Assembly: GCF_001653235.2 (NCBI RefSeq)
Contig: NC_035790.1
Location: 8,184,001 to 8,248,000 of the forward strand
Length of the DNA stretch: 64,000 nt
Source of the DNA: Pochonia chlamydosporia 170
Lineage: Eukaryota > Ascomycota > Sordariomycetes > Hypocreales > Clavicipitaceae
Direction of reading: 5' to 3'
This document shows positions 33,472 through 42,962 of the stretch, piece after piece; the stretch's first letter is position 1, and each line of letters begins with the position of its first letter. A model generated the notes under the pieces. That model saw nothing but the letters and a program-made list of their open reading frames with translations, was not told where the DNA came from and did not search any database. The translations under genes and the position numbers were made by a program.

Positions 33472-34191
33472 TTGGGGGGATGTAGATTGTATATACGGCA
33501 ATTGAATTGTGTATATGTTGGATACTGTGGTGGCATTGATGTCGACTATGGGAATGAGGTTGTGCTTCGGCTGGAGTTGGGCTGTGGAAGTCAACTCGTG
33601 ATGGACGTGGCAGTGTAGGTGACGAGGGAGGATGAAGTAGTAAATGCTATAAGCAGTGTGTTAAAGCATAAGTGGTAGAAGATGTTTGACGTATACGTTG
33701 AAGTAGACATTGGGATGCGTCGCATACCGGAATTCATCACTAGTATACTAGGAGGTCTACCAAGGAACAGTTTGAACTACGGGTTCTATCACTATGTACC
33801 GTTACATGTTGTGTATGCTTCGATGTAGGTAATGACATTCTTCTACACCCTGTATGCGTTCAAAATGAAACTCACCTCTACAAACTGTTGAAACTTGTAA
33901 CTAAAGTAGCTCCAGTCAAGCGTCACCGATCTCAATGTCACCATGGTTGAGAACGCGATTTGCGGGGTAACAAGCTTCTCGGTGGTTGATCACCCCGAAT
34001 TACTGGGAAATAACCTAGTTCATATCTTTTAAGTGGCTTAATGATCGGTTTTACCGAGCAGTTGATCTTGGTTTGTGAAATTGCTCCAATCCTGAACCCA
34101 TCGGGTTTTCCGACAAGTCCACGGAACTCATCGGCACGGTCAACCAACAACCCTTCCGACCATAATATACGACATTGTACTTGTAGCAGAA
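33472..34191. other. Intergenic between protease and NlpC/P60 gene
   Basis: No ORF supportable; includes the protease 3' flank and NlpC/P60 promoter. Confidence 0.55.
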
Positions 34192-34199
34192 TATAAAAG
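34192..34199 (+). promoter_or_regulatory. TATA box of NlpC/P60 gene
   Basis: TATAAAAG, a consensus TATA box, 89 bases upstream of the ATG at 34288. TATA promoters fit inducible genes. Confidence 0.5.
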
Positions 34200-34287
34200 G
34201 TGTAGAATACTTTCAAACGACAACAATTATGTTGGAGCGGTCGAAAGTGTGCAACAAGCAACGTATACTTGACATTACAGCATAACC

Positions 34288-35331
34288 ATGTTCTCCAACA
34301 CATTCGCGCCATTTACGGCGGTGACTCTTTCCCTTTTAGCAGCTGCCAATGCGTTGCCCTCAAATACCAACCAACTTTTTAAAAAGTCGACAACAAAAAC
34401 TGGCTTTATCAACGTAACTGTTGCTACACTATGGACCAACTCCAGCATGCCTCGTGTCATTGACGCACCGGCGATCAGCAGCCCCGTCGATATTCCGAAA
34501 TGGCTCAGTTCAATGACGGTCGACCAGTTCCGAGACTTGACCGACAGTTCAAGAACTCAAAGCCAAGCGCTGTACGGAGCTCGTGTCGAAATCACCGACA
34601 CCAAAGACAATTGGTATGAAGTTGCGGTGACTTCGCAAATTTCGCCAAATAATAAACTCGGTTATCCGGGTTGGATTCCAGCAAGCCAGGTAGCCATGCG
34701 TGAGCCATTGTACGAGGAATTACAGGACAAGCGGCCATTTGCGCTTGTGAATAAGGGACCGATGACGGCACTTTACCACGATGTACAGTTGAAGAGAAAG
34801 ATTATGGATCTTTCCTATAACACTCGGCTCCCCCTTCTTCTCAAGCTCGGCAAGGCCGTTCAGGTTGCTGTCCCCGGATCGATTGGGTATCTTGCCGCGA
34901 GTGAAGTCAGCGTCTATAATACAGCTTCCGATATCCCATACCCAACAGGACAGGATCTTATTGAATCTGGAAAGATGTTTCTTAATCATCCATATCTTTG
35001 GGGAGGTGCTTCCGGATACGCATTTGATTGCTCTGGCTTCACATCTACCATGTATGCTGCGCATGGCATCGCTATTGCTCGCGACTCCGGACCACAGGCC
35101 TACTTCACTAATACGGGGCCTATCATCGATCGTTCTGACTTGCAGACTGGAGACTTGATCTTTTACGCTTCAAATACTAGCAACCCAAAGTCGATTTATC
35201 ATGTGGCCATGTATGCTGGTGATGACAATATGCTGGAGTCGTACGCCGCGGGTACGCCGTTGCGACTGACGCCAGTTCGATTCAATGATGATTACTGGGG
35301 AGCGAAGCGCTATCTTGAGCCGAAAAAGTAG
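34288..35331 (+). CDS. Secreted NlpC/P60 cysteine peptidase with SH3b-like region
   Basis: Intronless 347-residue protein resembling bacterial gamma-D-glutamyl-L-diamino-acid endopeptidases (YkfC type), enzymes that cut peptidoglycan stem peptides. Signal peptide MFSNTFAPFTAVTLSLLAAA. Residues about 35-215 show SH3b-like features (TLWTNSSMPRVIDAP, VEITDTKDNWYEVAVTSQ, GYPGWIPASQVA). The catalytic domain has YLWGGASGYAFDCSGFT with Cys 248, HVAMYAGDD with His 305, and LESYAAG for the third polar residue. The catalytic residues are present, so activity is plausible. The substrate is absent from fungi, which points to action on bacterial cell walls and to possible bacterial ancestry; both are inferences. 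Confidence 0.93.
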   Translation: MFSNTFAPFTAVTLSLLAAANALPSNTNQLFKKSTTKTGFINVTVATLWTNSSMPRVIDAPAISSPVDIPKWLSSMTVDQFRDLTDSSRTQSQALYGARVEITDTKDNWYEVAVTSQISPNNKLGYPGWIPASQVAMREPLYEELQDKRPFALVNKGPMTALYHDVQLKRKIMDLSYNTRLPLLLKLGKAVQVAVPGSIGYLAASEVSVYNTASDIPYPTGQDLIESGKMFLNHPYLWGGASGYAFDCSGFTSTMYAAHGIAIARDSGPQAYFTNTGPIIDRSDLQTGDLIFYASNTSNPKSIYHVAMYAGDDNMLESYAAGTPLRLTPVRFNDDYWGAKRYLEPKK

Positions 35332-35486
35332 AGGTTCGGTTTTTACCGAACTTGTAGTTAAATAGATGGAATTGGCTCTTTGGAAAATGAGAACACAAAG
35401 TACTCTCATGCATCGTGAGCCACGCCACTTGCATGCTCTCACTTATTCCTCATTATTCCACTTTTGCTTCGATTGGGAACAAAAGC
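35332..35486. other. Convergent 3' spacer
   Basis: Short spacer between the NlpC/P60 gene (+) and GFA-domain gene (-); nothing seen. Confidence 0.6.
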
Positions 35487-36098
35487 TCAATCAGTCTTCA
35501 TACCAGGCTTTACTTTCGGCGCACCCAAGTCACTCCCCTCCGGCACAGGCACCAAAGCCGTCCTCGTGAAGATATGTTTCGCGCCTTCCAAGCTAAACTT
35601 CTCCAAACACCCAGCCTTGACAGACAATGTTGGTTTCGGCTTCCCATCCGGCAGAATCGCACGATGCAGAATACGCACACCGCAGCACTTGCAAAAGTAG
35701 CACTCCAGCGTATTACCCGAGTCGGTCTGCCTCGTCCATACACTGATGTGTCGTGCTGCCGACGCAGGCGGCGGCCACATGCCCTCGGCGGGGAAAATTG
35801 CCGATACACCAAAGGCGGAGGCGGACTGCTTTCGACACTCGATGCAGTGGCAGACGTAGATGTCTAGGGGTTTAGGGCGGGAGGCGTGAAATGAGACGGT
35901 TCCGCATTGACATGTTATTTTGGCGTTGTTTGATGCTGTTGAGAGTTGCCGAGCTCTCAGCTGCCAATTTGATGTGAGATGTAAGTATCCATTGAGTCTC
36001 TTGCATATAAGAGGAGGGTGAGTGATGCCGCTTGGGCGACGACACGAAACTGCCGTCGGCGCTATGAGTTTCGCAAGTCTGGGATAAGAAGCGTTCAT
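35487..36098 (-). CDS. GFA/CENP-V-type zinc-binding protein
   Basis: Single-exon 203-residue protein with a GFA (glutathione-dependent formaldehyde-activating, Mss4-like) fold. Zinc-ligand cysteines: ITCQCGTVSF, then VCHCIECRKQSASAFG, and CYFCKCCGVRI. The leading 50 residues are basic and low in acidic residues (MNASYPRLAKLIAPTAVSCR..), which could be a mitochondrial presequence or mis-assigned leader. Exact reaction unknown; most family members have no proven substrate. Confidence 0.88.
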   Translation of the reverse strand: MNASYPRLAKLIAPTAVSCRRPSGITHPPLICKRLNGYLHLTSNWQLRARQLSTASNNAKITCQCGTVSFHASRPKPLDIYVCHCIECRKQSASAFGVSAIFPAEGMWPPPASAARHISVWTRQTDSGNTLECYFCKCCGVRILHRAILPDGKPKPTLSVKAGCLEKFSLEGAKHIFTRTALVPVPEGSDLGAPKVKPGMKTD

Positions 36099-37496
36099 TT
36101 TTGCGCTTTTGTAGTGTTAAAGTTGTATCTTGAGTGTGAATGCGGTTGAGATGTTTGAGATGATGACGTCAGCATACAAACATGGAATAGTGAAGATAAC
36201 CACAGAAAAAACTAAAATGCAGAAACTGTATAGTATTGAGCAGAAATGAAGTCCATAGAATTAATATCGTCGCGGAAGCAATGCGCGCTGTTTCGGAAAC
36301 TTGCGATTCTCATGAGGTGGTGCCGATGTGTCAAATCCTAGCTTCAGATAACCCAATTGATCTTTTCATCTCACGAAATATCGAGGATCTCACCCATATA
36401 AGTGTCGCATTACAAAATAATCAGCCGCCTCGTAGTATGTTTCCTAGATGGTAAGTGAGCAATCATCACGTCTGCGTGTTGAGCAGTATGTAGAAATCCC
36501 ATTTCGCTGAGCCGCTCTCATCCTGCAACAGAAAAGGCCATCATTCAATCCGCAAACATCATCAAAAGCCGACTTCCGTCCTTATGTGGTCCCAAGCAAC
36601 ACAGACGCGAATGTCTTCATCCAGCCTTATCCGTTGTGTCTTGGGTTGCACCGTATCGGTCGATCCGCAATACGACGTGGCAAGACTCAACCAGTTATCC
36701 AGCCGAATCACTTGAATGTTAATTGGAAGGAGCCAGCCCTGTCCCAAAACCCTGGTCACTCTGCTGCAGAAGCGGTCTTTGCCTCATTCTCTTTCTCCAC
36801 TTACGAGTCTTGGTCTTGTCATGCATGGATGTGTTGTTGCGCCTTCCAACGGCCCGGGCTCTTCTCCTGCTTCCATTGTCCAGCCCAGGCCGTTGAATCA
36901 AGCCAATGGAAAGCCCGTCGCAACGGTATCCAATTTCAAAAGAGATACATCACACTCTTGGCGAGTGTTCCCCTAGATCGCGGCCACCAAGGCTGACGAA
37001 CCACCTCGGCAGTTTCAGACACTTGTGAATCAAAGCGCACCTGCCAGGTCCCAATCTTCCAAATGGAAAAATGTTTGAACCACAATTATCCACGGAAATT
37101 ATGCCCGCAACCATGTCAGCGGGGACAAGCCAAGTCCCGGGTTCAACTGATCGACAAGGCAAGGCCTGGCTTGTTCCAGTTGACTCAATCATCGGTTCCT
37201 GTAAGATGGAATAAGACCCTGTTATGCAACCCTCTGTTCGCGCTCCACATGCCCTGCTTGGCTCCCATTATGCATCCTGTAAACGGTGGTTGCATTCAGA
37301 CGTCCCCCGGTCATTAGGCTATTATTCCTTCTCAACGAGGAACAGCGTCTGCGGCTGGAAATCCCCTTCAACGTGCAGGTGAATAACGGGTTGTTTCTGA
37401 ATCCCCCATCCTCCATGGCTGGCTCACTCCTTGCCACGGGAATCGCTTCACTTTGTTCGACGTGACGTGCAATGAACATCGCAGACAGGTCGCAAT
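36099..37496. other. Intergenic, no gene recognised
   Basis: 1.4 kb between divergent genes. A forward frame (36586-36996) has no domain and poor composition; not called. Presumably promoters of both flanking genes. Confidence 0.5.
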
Positions 37497-38577
37497 ATGG
37501 CTGACCGTCAATACCACCAATATGAGCCCGAAAGGGACCACGGAGCTCACGCCCCCGAAGCCGTCGATATGATGTCGCCAATGACGCCTGGGTCAAACAT
37601 CGAGAGGGAATTGCAGAAGCAGTACCAGTCGCAGCACCAGTCACCACACGGACAATACCAGCCATCGCTACGCTCGCCTATGACGCCCGACGATACGGAA
37701 AAGGAAGCAGTTTTCCATGAGGACGATGGCCTACATGTTGTTCCATCAGAGCACGCAGCTCAATATCCAGAGACAGCCACTACAGCAAGCCCGCCTACAC
37801 CTTCGATAGCCAAGGACAGTATTCCGACGCCCGTCCTTCCCGACGCGAAGCCTGAAAGCCAGTCCCTCCCGCCGGATCGTGACGCAGGGCTAGAGCCCGT
37901 AGCCCAGAAACCGGAAGAAAAGAAGATCTTTGGTATTCGTCGCAAGATATTTATACCTCTTGCCGTCGTCCTGGTTTTGATCATCGCGGCCGCTATTGGC
38001 GGTGGCGTTGGTGGGGCCGTTGCGTCTCGAAACTCAAACGGCAAGAGCGACTCTTCAACCACTTCCAGCAGGTACGACTGATGCCATACACATCTTATCA
38101 GATCTTATCAAATTTATACTAACTTACATCTGAATCAGTTCTTCCACCGTTCCATCATCAACTTCATCCACGCCCGCTTCATCAACCTCCTCGAGCGCCA
38201 ATCCAACATCCACTTCGTCCATACGCTTCCTCAACAACCAGACCTGGCCCCAAGGCAGCACATTCGCCTTCCAAGGCTTCTCGAGAGACAACTTCACGGG
38301 CGTGGCCTCGGAAATCATCACCGGCGATGGCGGCTCAGAATTCGGCGTCGACTTTAAGTTTGATCTTCATTCCTATATTTGGGTTCCCAATATCGGCAAT
38401 TGCTGCATCAATTTCTGTGCGAATAGCACGAAAACCGGTAGGACTGGATATCGTTGCGGTAAAGTGAGCAAGGATAAGGCGAGTGGCCCAGTGCCGAGAA
38501 TTAAAATATGGTGTTCGGACACGCATAGCGATGAGATTGCGGAGGCAAGAGGGTGCGATACGCCAAAGACCAGTTGA
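37497..38577 (+). CDS. Single-pass membrane protein with Cys-rich outer domain
   Basis: 337 residues from exons 37497-38071 and 38139-38577. Acidic, Pro/Gln-rich N-terminal half without signal peptide, one transmembrane span at about 151-176 (KIFIPLAVVLVLIIAAAIGG) preceded by positive charges (FGIRRK), then a Ser/Thr-rich stalk and a roughly 110-residue C-terminal domain with several cysteines (NIGNCCINFCANSTKTG, YRCGK, IWCSD, GCDT). The topology suggests N-in with a disulfide-rich external domain. Family known to me only as uncharacterised fungal proteins; a sensor-like role would be guesswork. Confidence 0.85.
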
Positions 38578-38684
38578 GATGCCATGGATCAATACATTTC
38601 CTTCCTTTTAACTCATTAAGACGTGATGTACTGAAAATGAAAGCCATTGCCGAGTCAACAGGGCGTGATAACACATGCAAACTA

Positions 38685-38823
38685 CATTCTATGGTTTAAA
38701 ACAATATTTACCTACATTCAAGTATTTGCCTACGTTCAAGTATACACTAATACATCTCAATACATGCCAGCACGCTACGATATGTGATGCCTTTTACGAG
38801 TTTAAATACTCGACCCCACAGTG
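38685..38823. mobile_element. MITE, 139 bp, in a gene-rich region
   Basis: Same family as 7901, 9881 and 12781. Left end CATTCTATGGTTTAAAACAA (diverged), right end read inward CACTGTGGGGTCGAGTATTT, TA at 38683-38684 and 38824-38825. The core TCAAGTATACACTAATACAT matches the other copies. It contains a short internal direct duplication (CTACATTCAAGTAT and CTACGTTCAAGTAT). Located 0.1 kb after the previous gene. Confidence 0.85.
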
Positions 38824-39083
38824 TACTTCTCGTAACTCCACGCTGTCAGTCTTACTAATGCAAGTCGGTTTCGTATAATACATTAAGCATGGCCGGATTC
38901 TCCGTAAACAACACCAGAACTTTTGCATCATTCCTCCTACGCAATGCATTACGTGACACTCAAACTTAACGGTACTAGCACGTGCATCAAATGCCATCGT
39001 ACAATAAGGACTTTTCAGAACCATCCGTCTATTGAAGCAACGCTATGCTACCCAAGTCGTTTATCATCCATTACATATCATAC

Positions 39084-41861
39084 CTATCGCCACTTCTTTC
39101 TCTTCATCTCCTCCCGCGCCGACTTCACGATGCCCACAGCCTCAGCAACAACATCATGTCCCGTGCGCCACGTGTAAAGAGCAACCCCTTGACTATCCAA
39201 TTGCTCGTGGGCCCGGGCAAGTCTTCTCCTCCACAATTCTAGTTTCTTGTTCACGCCCTGAGCACCCAGTGTCGGAGAGCCGGACGGTGTTGTGGACCCC
39301 GAACGTGATCCTGATCGGTAGTAACTGAACCCAAATGAGGGTGGTGGTGGCGGCGCAGCAGCGGATGGTGGTAATGGTTCAAAGTCAACGTCTGCATTTG
39401 ACGACGATCCCCCTCTGCCAAAAAGACGCGGGCTAAGACTCTTAAGGCCAGATCGACGTCTCGGCAGAGGAGGAGGTGCTGGATTCTGCTCCGGCGATGC
39501 AGGTGTAGATGAGCTCTTAGTATTCTGTACTCCTTCCTGGCCGGCGCTGGGTATCGTTGTAAGAGGTGTCAGCCCAGACAGGCCTAAGCCTTGAGGTCTC
39601 TTTGGTTTCGGCGGTGGCATGTCCGCTTTGGCTGTCACATTGGACACATTCGCGTGAGCTGGTGCGCTTCGCAACGCCGCCGGCTTTGCTGGTCGTGGAG
39701 GGGGCGGTTTCCGTGCCCCTAGCAAATCTGTAGCACTTGGTCTCCGTGCCGGGTTGGCCTGCTTCACTTGCGCCAGAGCGGCAGATTCGTCTAGTGTCAT
39801 TTCTTCCGGCTCGTCAGAAAAGTCAATCAGTGTGCCCATGACAGGTCCAGAGGCTGCCTTTGCTTCTGCTGCAGTGCCTGGCGCTGAATTCTGTCGGCTT
39901 GTTGATTTCACGCTCCCCGGGCGACCATCGTCCAGCGTCATGCTCGACATCTTTCGTTGATTATAGTCGAAAGCAGGGTCAAAGTACCCAGTCATTTCTG
40001 GTGTCGTCACATCTCGAATGAATATGGCCAATATGCGACCTGGATTAGCCAGCGCCAGTTCTGTGTACACTTCGAGATCCGCCTCGCCACTGTCGCCAAC
40101 TAGAAGGAACTTTCGGTTTGGAAAGTCTTTGACAAGTCGATTCAAGGTGGACTTTTTGCGCTCGGCCACCGGTTCGAATATGCCCTGCAGCATTCCACTA
40201 TATTGCTTCAAGTGAAGGGACCCTGGAGGCAGGCCAGCAATTTTGAAAAAGCTTGCCAGCACAGGAAACAATTGCCATGGGCTGTTGGAGCAATAGTGCA
40301 TGCTCACGCCCAACTTGTGCATATCTGTGTACCACTCCCGCACTCCCTCGATCGTCATATCGCCAAGATTTCGCACAAACGTGTTGCGGAAGATTTCGCG
40401 AGCGCCCGCTGAGATGTTGGAACGCTTAACCGTGTCATCAATGTCACTAATCAAGCTCACACCCGCAGGTTCTGTAATCTTGACCTCTTGCGTAGCTGAG
40501 AGCTTCTCGTTTGCGAGTACCCTGACATGAGTGGGAATGAATTCTAGAGCCGCTCGAACGTTGAAATGGCCAGCATCATCCGTCAGGACTGTCTTTGATT
40601 GGGACCTGGTCTCGTTGTAGAAGAAGATGGTCATTGGCATGGCTACCATTGGGTTCGTCAAAAAAGGTGCAACACGACCCATCAAGTTTGCATTTGCGAT
40701 GGCCAGTTCGGCATCGGTCAGCTCGCCCAGGCCAGACGGTTGTCGAGCCGAAAGGCTTGGACTCGATGGTGCAGATTCGGGGGTATAGCTGCCGCGCCTT
40801 CGAAAGCGAGCCGATTCAACACCGAGTGTGTTGCCATCTGAAGGTTGCTCGCTGTAACCACCTGCACGAGCAACATGCTTTTCTTGTTGCCCGCGCTTCT
40901 CGATCATGGCTGCCTCTCGCGCAATCTTTTCCTGGTCGTGTATCTCATCGTGTATTTGATGTTGGGTCTTAAGTTCACCACTAGCAGAAGGACCAGGCCC
41001 TTGGTCCTCTTTTGGGGCTGGAATTCCACTCAACTGGCGGGCCAAACCGATGAGAATGCGGTTCCTTCTCGTCATGGGGCCGACATGGGGTGAGTATATC
41101 CATCCTCTGATATCCACGTCGACGACAGCTTTCTCATCTTCATGCTTCTCCCATTCTTGCCGCCACCAATCTTCGTTCTGTACTTCAGATTGATCCGTAG
41201 GCTGATTCCGCGGCACTCGTGTCCAGTCTCGTTTAATGTGTCTCTTGGCATACGAGGGAAACAAAACCATCTGCTCGTTCCCTTGTGAGGTAATAGCCAC
41301 ATCTGGGAACGCACCGGGGATATGTGTGCTTTGATCTGTCCCAAAATCGTCAAAGCCCCTGCCCCTTGATTGCACGTACGAGTCTCGAAGGTCCGTAACA
41401 GCCTGCTGTCCGCTTCGATACAAGTTTCCAGCCATGGCCGCGAGCTTCCTCCGCCGATAGCCCCTTTCCCCCCTCTCCCCGACGTCTTGAGACGTATCAC
41501 TCGGGCCAGGCCCATATCCACTGGCCGTCAATCCCGCGTATGAAGGCATTCTGTTTGCCTTTAAAGATCCCCTCGAGTCCGTCTTGACATATTTGAAGGG
41601 CAGCCGCAGTCGCTTCCGTGAAGGAGGTGTTGAAACACCTACGCGACTAGCAACACGGGTGTCACGAGCACCAAGTAGAAGTCGGCGGCTGTGCCTTGCG
41701 ACCAAGTCCAAGATGCGGCTCTTGTTGGCGCGTTTGCGCTGGCGTTGAACCAAGTAGCGATAAATACGTGACTGAAGCTTATGCTTGACGAGTGGAAGGG
41801 TATCGAGGTGGAAATTGAGCAAATGTTCAAGATACCGATCTCGGGCAGTGCGCGGGAACAA
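39084..41861 (-). CDS. APP1: App1-type phosphatidate phosphatase
   Basis: Actin-patch-associated Mg-dependent phosphatidate phosphatase (DUF2183), producing diacylglycerol at endocytic sites. 925 residues as read from ATG 41861. Catalytic DxDxT motif in SDIDDTVKRSN at about residue 470, followed by GVREWYTDMHKLGV, YCSNSPWQLFP and FLLVGDSGEADLEVY. The C-terminal 250 residues are Pro-rich (KPPPPRPAKPA, PPPKPKRPQG, APPPLPRRRS), fitting SH3-domain binding by actin-patch proteins. The frame stays open and coding-like for about 28 codons upstream of this ATG (FGRLRPHPHHRQSFLRYLFP) without an ATG, with an acceptor-like ATATAG near 41950, so a short 5' exon may be missing. Confidence 0.92.
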   Translation of the reverse strand: MFPRTARDRYLEHLLNFHLDTLPLVKHKLQSRIYRYLVQRQRKRANKSRILDLVARHSRRLLLGARDTRVASRVGVSTPPSRKRLRLPFKYVKTDSRGSLKANRMPSYAGLTASGYGPGPSDTSQDVGERGERGYRRRKLAAMAGNLYRSGQQAVTDLRDSYVQSRGRGFDDFGTDQSTHIPGAFPDVAITSQGNEQMVLFPSYAKRHIKRDWTRVPRNQPTDQSEVQNEDWWRQEWEKHEDEKAVVDVDIRGWIYSPHVGPMTRRNRILIGLARQLSGIPAPKEDQGPGPSASGELKTQHQIHDEIHDQEKIAREAAMIEKRGQQEKHVARAGGYSEQPSDGNTLGVESARFRRRGSYTPESAPSSPSLSARQPSGLGELTDAELAIANANLMGRVAPFLTNPMVAMPMTIFFYNETRSQSKTVLTDDAGHFNVRAALEFIPTHVRVLANEKLSATQEVKITEPAGVSLISDIDDTVKRSNISAGAREIFRNTFVRNLGDMTIEGVREWYTDMHKLGVSMHYCSNSPWQLFPVLASFFKIAGLPPGSLHLKQYSGMLQGIFEPVAERKKSTLNRLVKDFPNRKFLLVGDSGEADLEVYTELALANPGRILAIFIRDVTTPEMTGYFDPAFDYNQRKMSSMTLDDGRPGSVKSTSRQNSAPGTAAEAKAASGPVMGTLIDFSDEPEEMTLDESAALAQVKQANPARRPSATDLLGARKPPPPRPAKPAALRSAPAHANVSNVTAKADMPPPKPKRPQGLGLSGLTPLTTIPSAGQEGVQNTKSSSTPASPEQNPAPPPLPRRRSGLKSLSPRLFGRGGSSSNADVDFEPLPPSAAAPPPPPSFGFSYYRSGSRSGSTTPSGSPTLGAQGVNKKLELWRRRLARAHEQLDSQGVALYTWRTGHDVVAEAVGIVKSAREEMKRKKWR

Positions 41862-42962
41862 GTATCGAAGGAAGCTTTGTCGATGGTGGGGATGCGGGCG
41901 AAGACGGCCAAAGGGGAAGAATCGAAAGGGCGCCAGTTTGACTAAACTATATGCCCATCACTTTCTCTCCTGTGTGCTTTTGATTCCGTGGGGAGAGAGG
42001 AAATAATCTTCAAGCTGCGTGTCTGACTGATGTATACTTATATACGGCTTAGCGGTTGAGAATTTTATACTGGCCAGCCTTTTGCTTGGCTGCGTGGCAA
42101 AAAAAGGCGTCAAATGCTCAAAGTGGTGTCGACACAAGACACATGCATGTCCCACCATCGAGACTCAAGACAGCCCGGCAGTCCTCAGATGAACCGCCCC
42201 GTCTTCTGACAGGGGGCTGCGACTGGATTCAATGGTGATGAGATGGGACTGTAGGGCTGTTGGTTCGCGCATGGGGCACGGGGGTGGTGAGCGGTGGTGA
42301 GCGGTGATGAGAGCACCTGACTCTGGTCGTCAGGATGCTGTGCCTGCGTGCAGCCACCAGAGGGTTGGGATACTGTCTTGTCTGGTGCTTTTGGCGCGGC
42401 GCGAGGTCTGTTCAATGTTGGCGTGCGCGAGCGTCTGGCCCAGGCGGTCCCAGAGTGCAACGCAGTGACGGGATGGACGAAATTAGCAAGACGGGGTGTG
42501 ATGGCGTGGAGTGTTGTGAGATGGAGATTGAGATGATGAAGCTGGCCAAGGATAGTGGAGAGCTCGGACTCGTGATGGTGATTGCTGGATGAGAGTGAGA
42601 GATCAAAGTGCAGGAGCAAGTCAGGTCCAGTCTGGCTGCTCCACTGACCAGCACTCGGCTGGACTTGAATGCTGCTGTTCCATTGGTGCTACTGACAGCC
42701 ACAACAGAGGTTAGCGGCCTTTGCACCTATGGCGAGTCACTCAGGCAGACGCTTCAGAGCCGAGTCCGCTGGCGGGGCTGACATAATCACCCAGTGCCAA
42801 TTGACATCAGTTTGGAAATAAACCATTTGGCTCGTCTTGACATCACGATGAATACGCTCAAGATTGACAGTATATTCAATGCCAATATTTACAATTCTCT
42901 TTACATTTTACGCCCTCTATATGCCATGCAAACATCTTCAAAACTTCTACCAGCCATCTTCA
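41862..42962. other. Intergenic between App1 and DRS1 genes
   Basis: Upstream of App1 and downstream of DRS1 (both minus). The frame 42185-42619 (minus) is antisense-like and unrecognised; not called. Holds a possible App1 5' exon. Confidence 0.5.

Noticed and set aside
36586..36996. 136-codon forward frame
   Set aside because: No recognisable domain; Pro/Ser/Cys mix typical of non-coding GC-rich fungal DNA.
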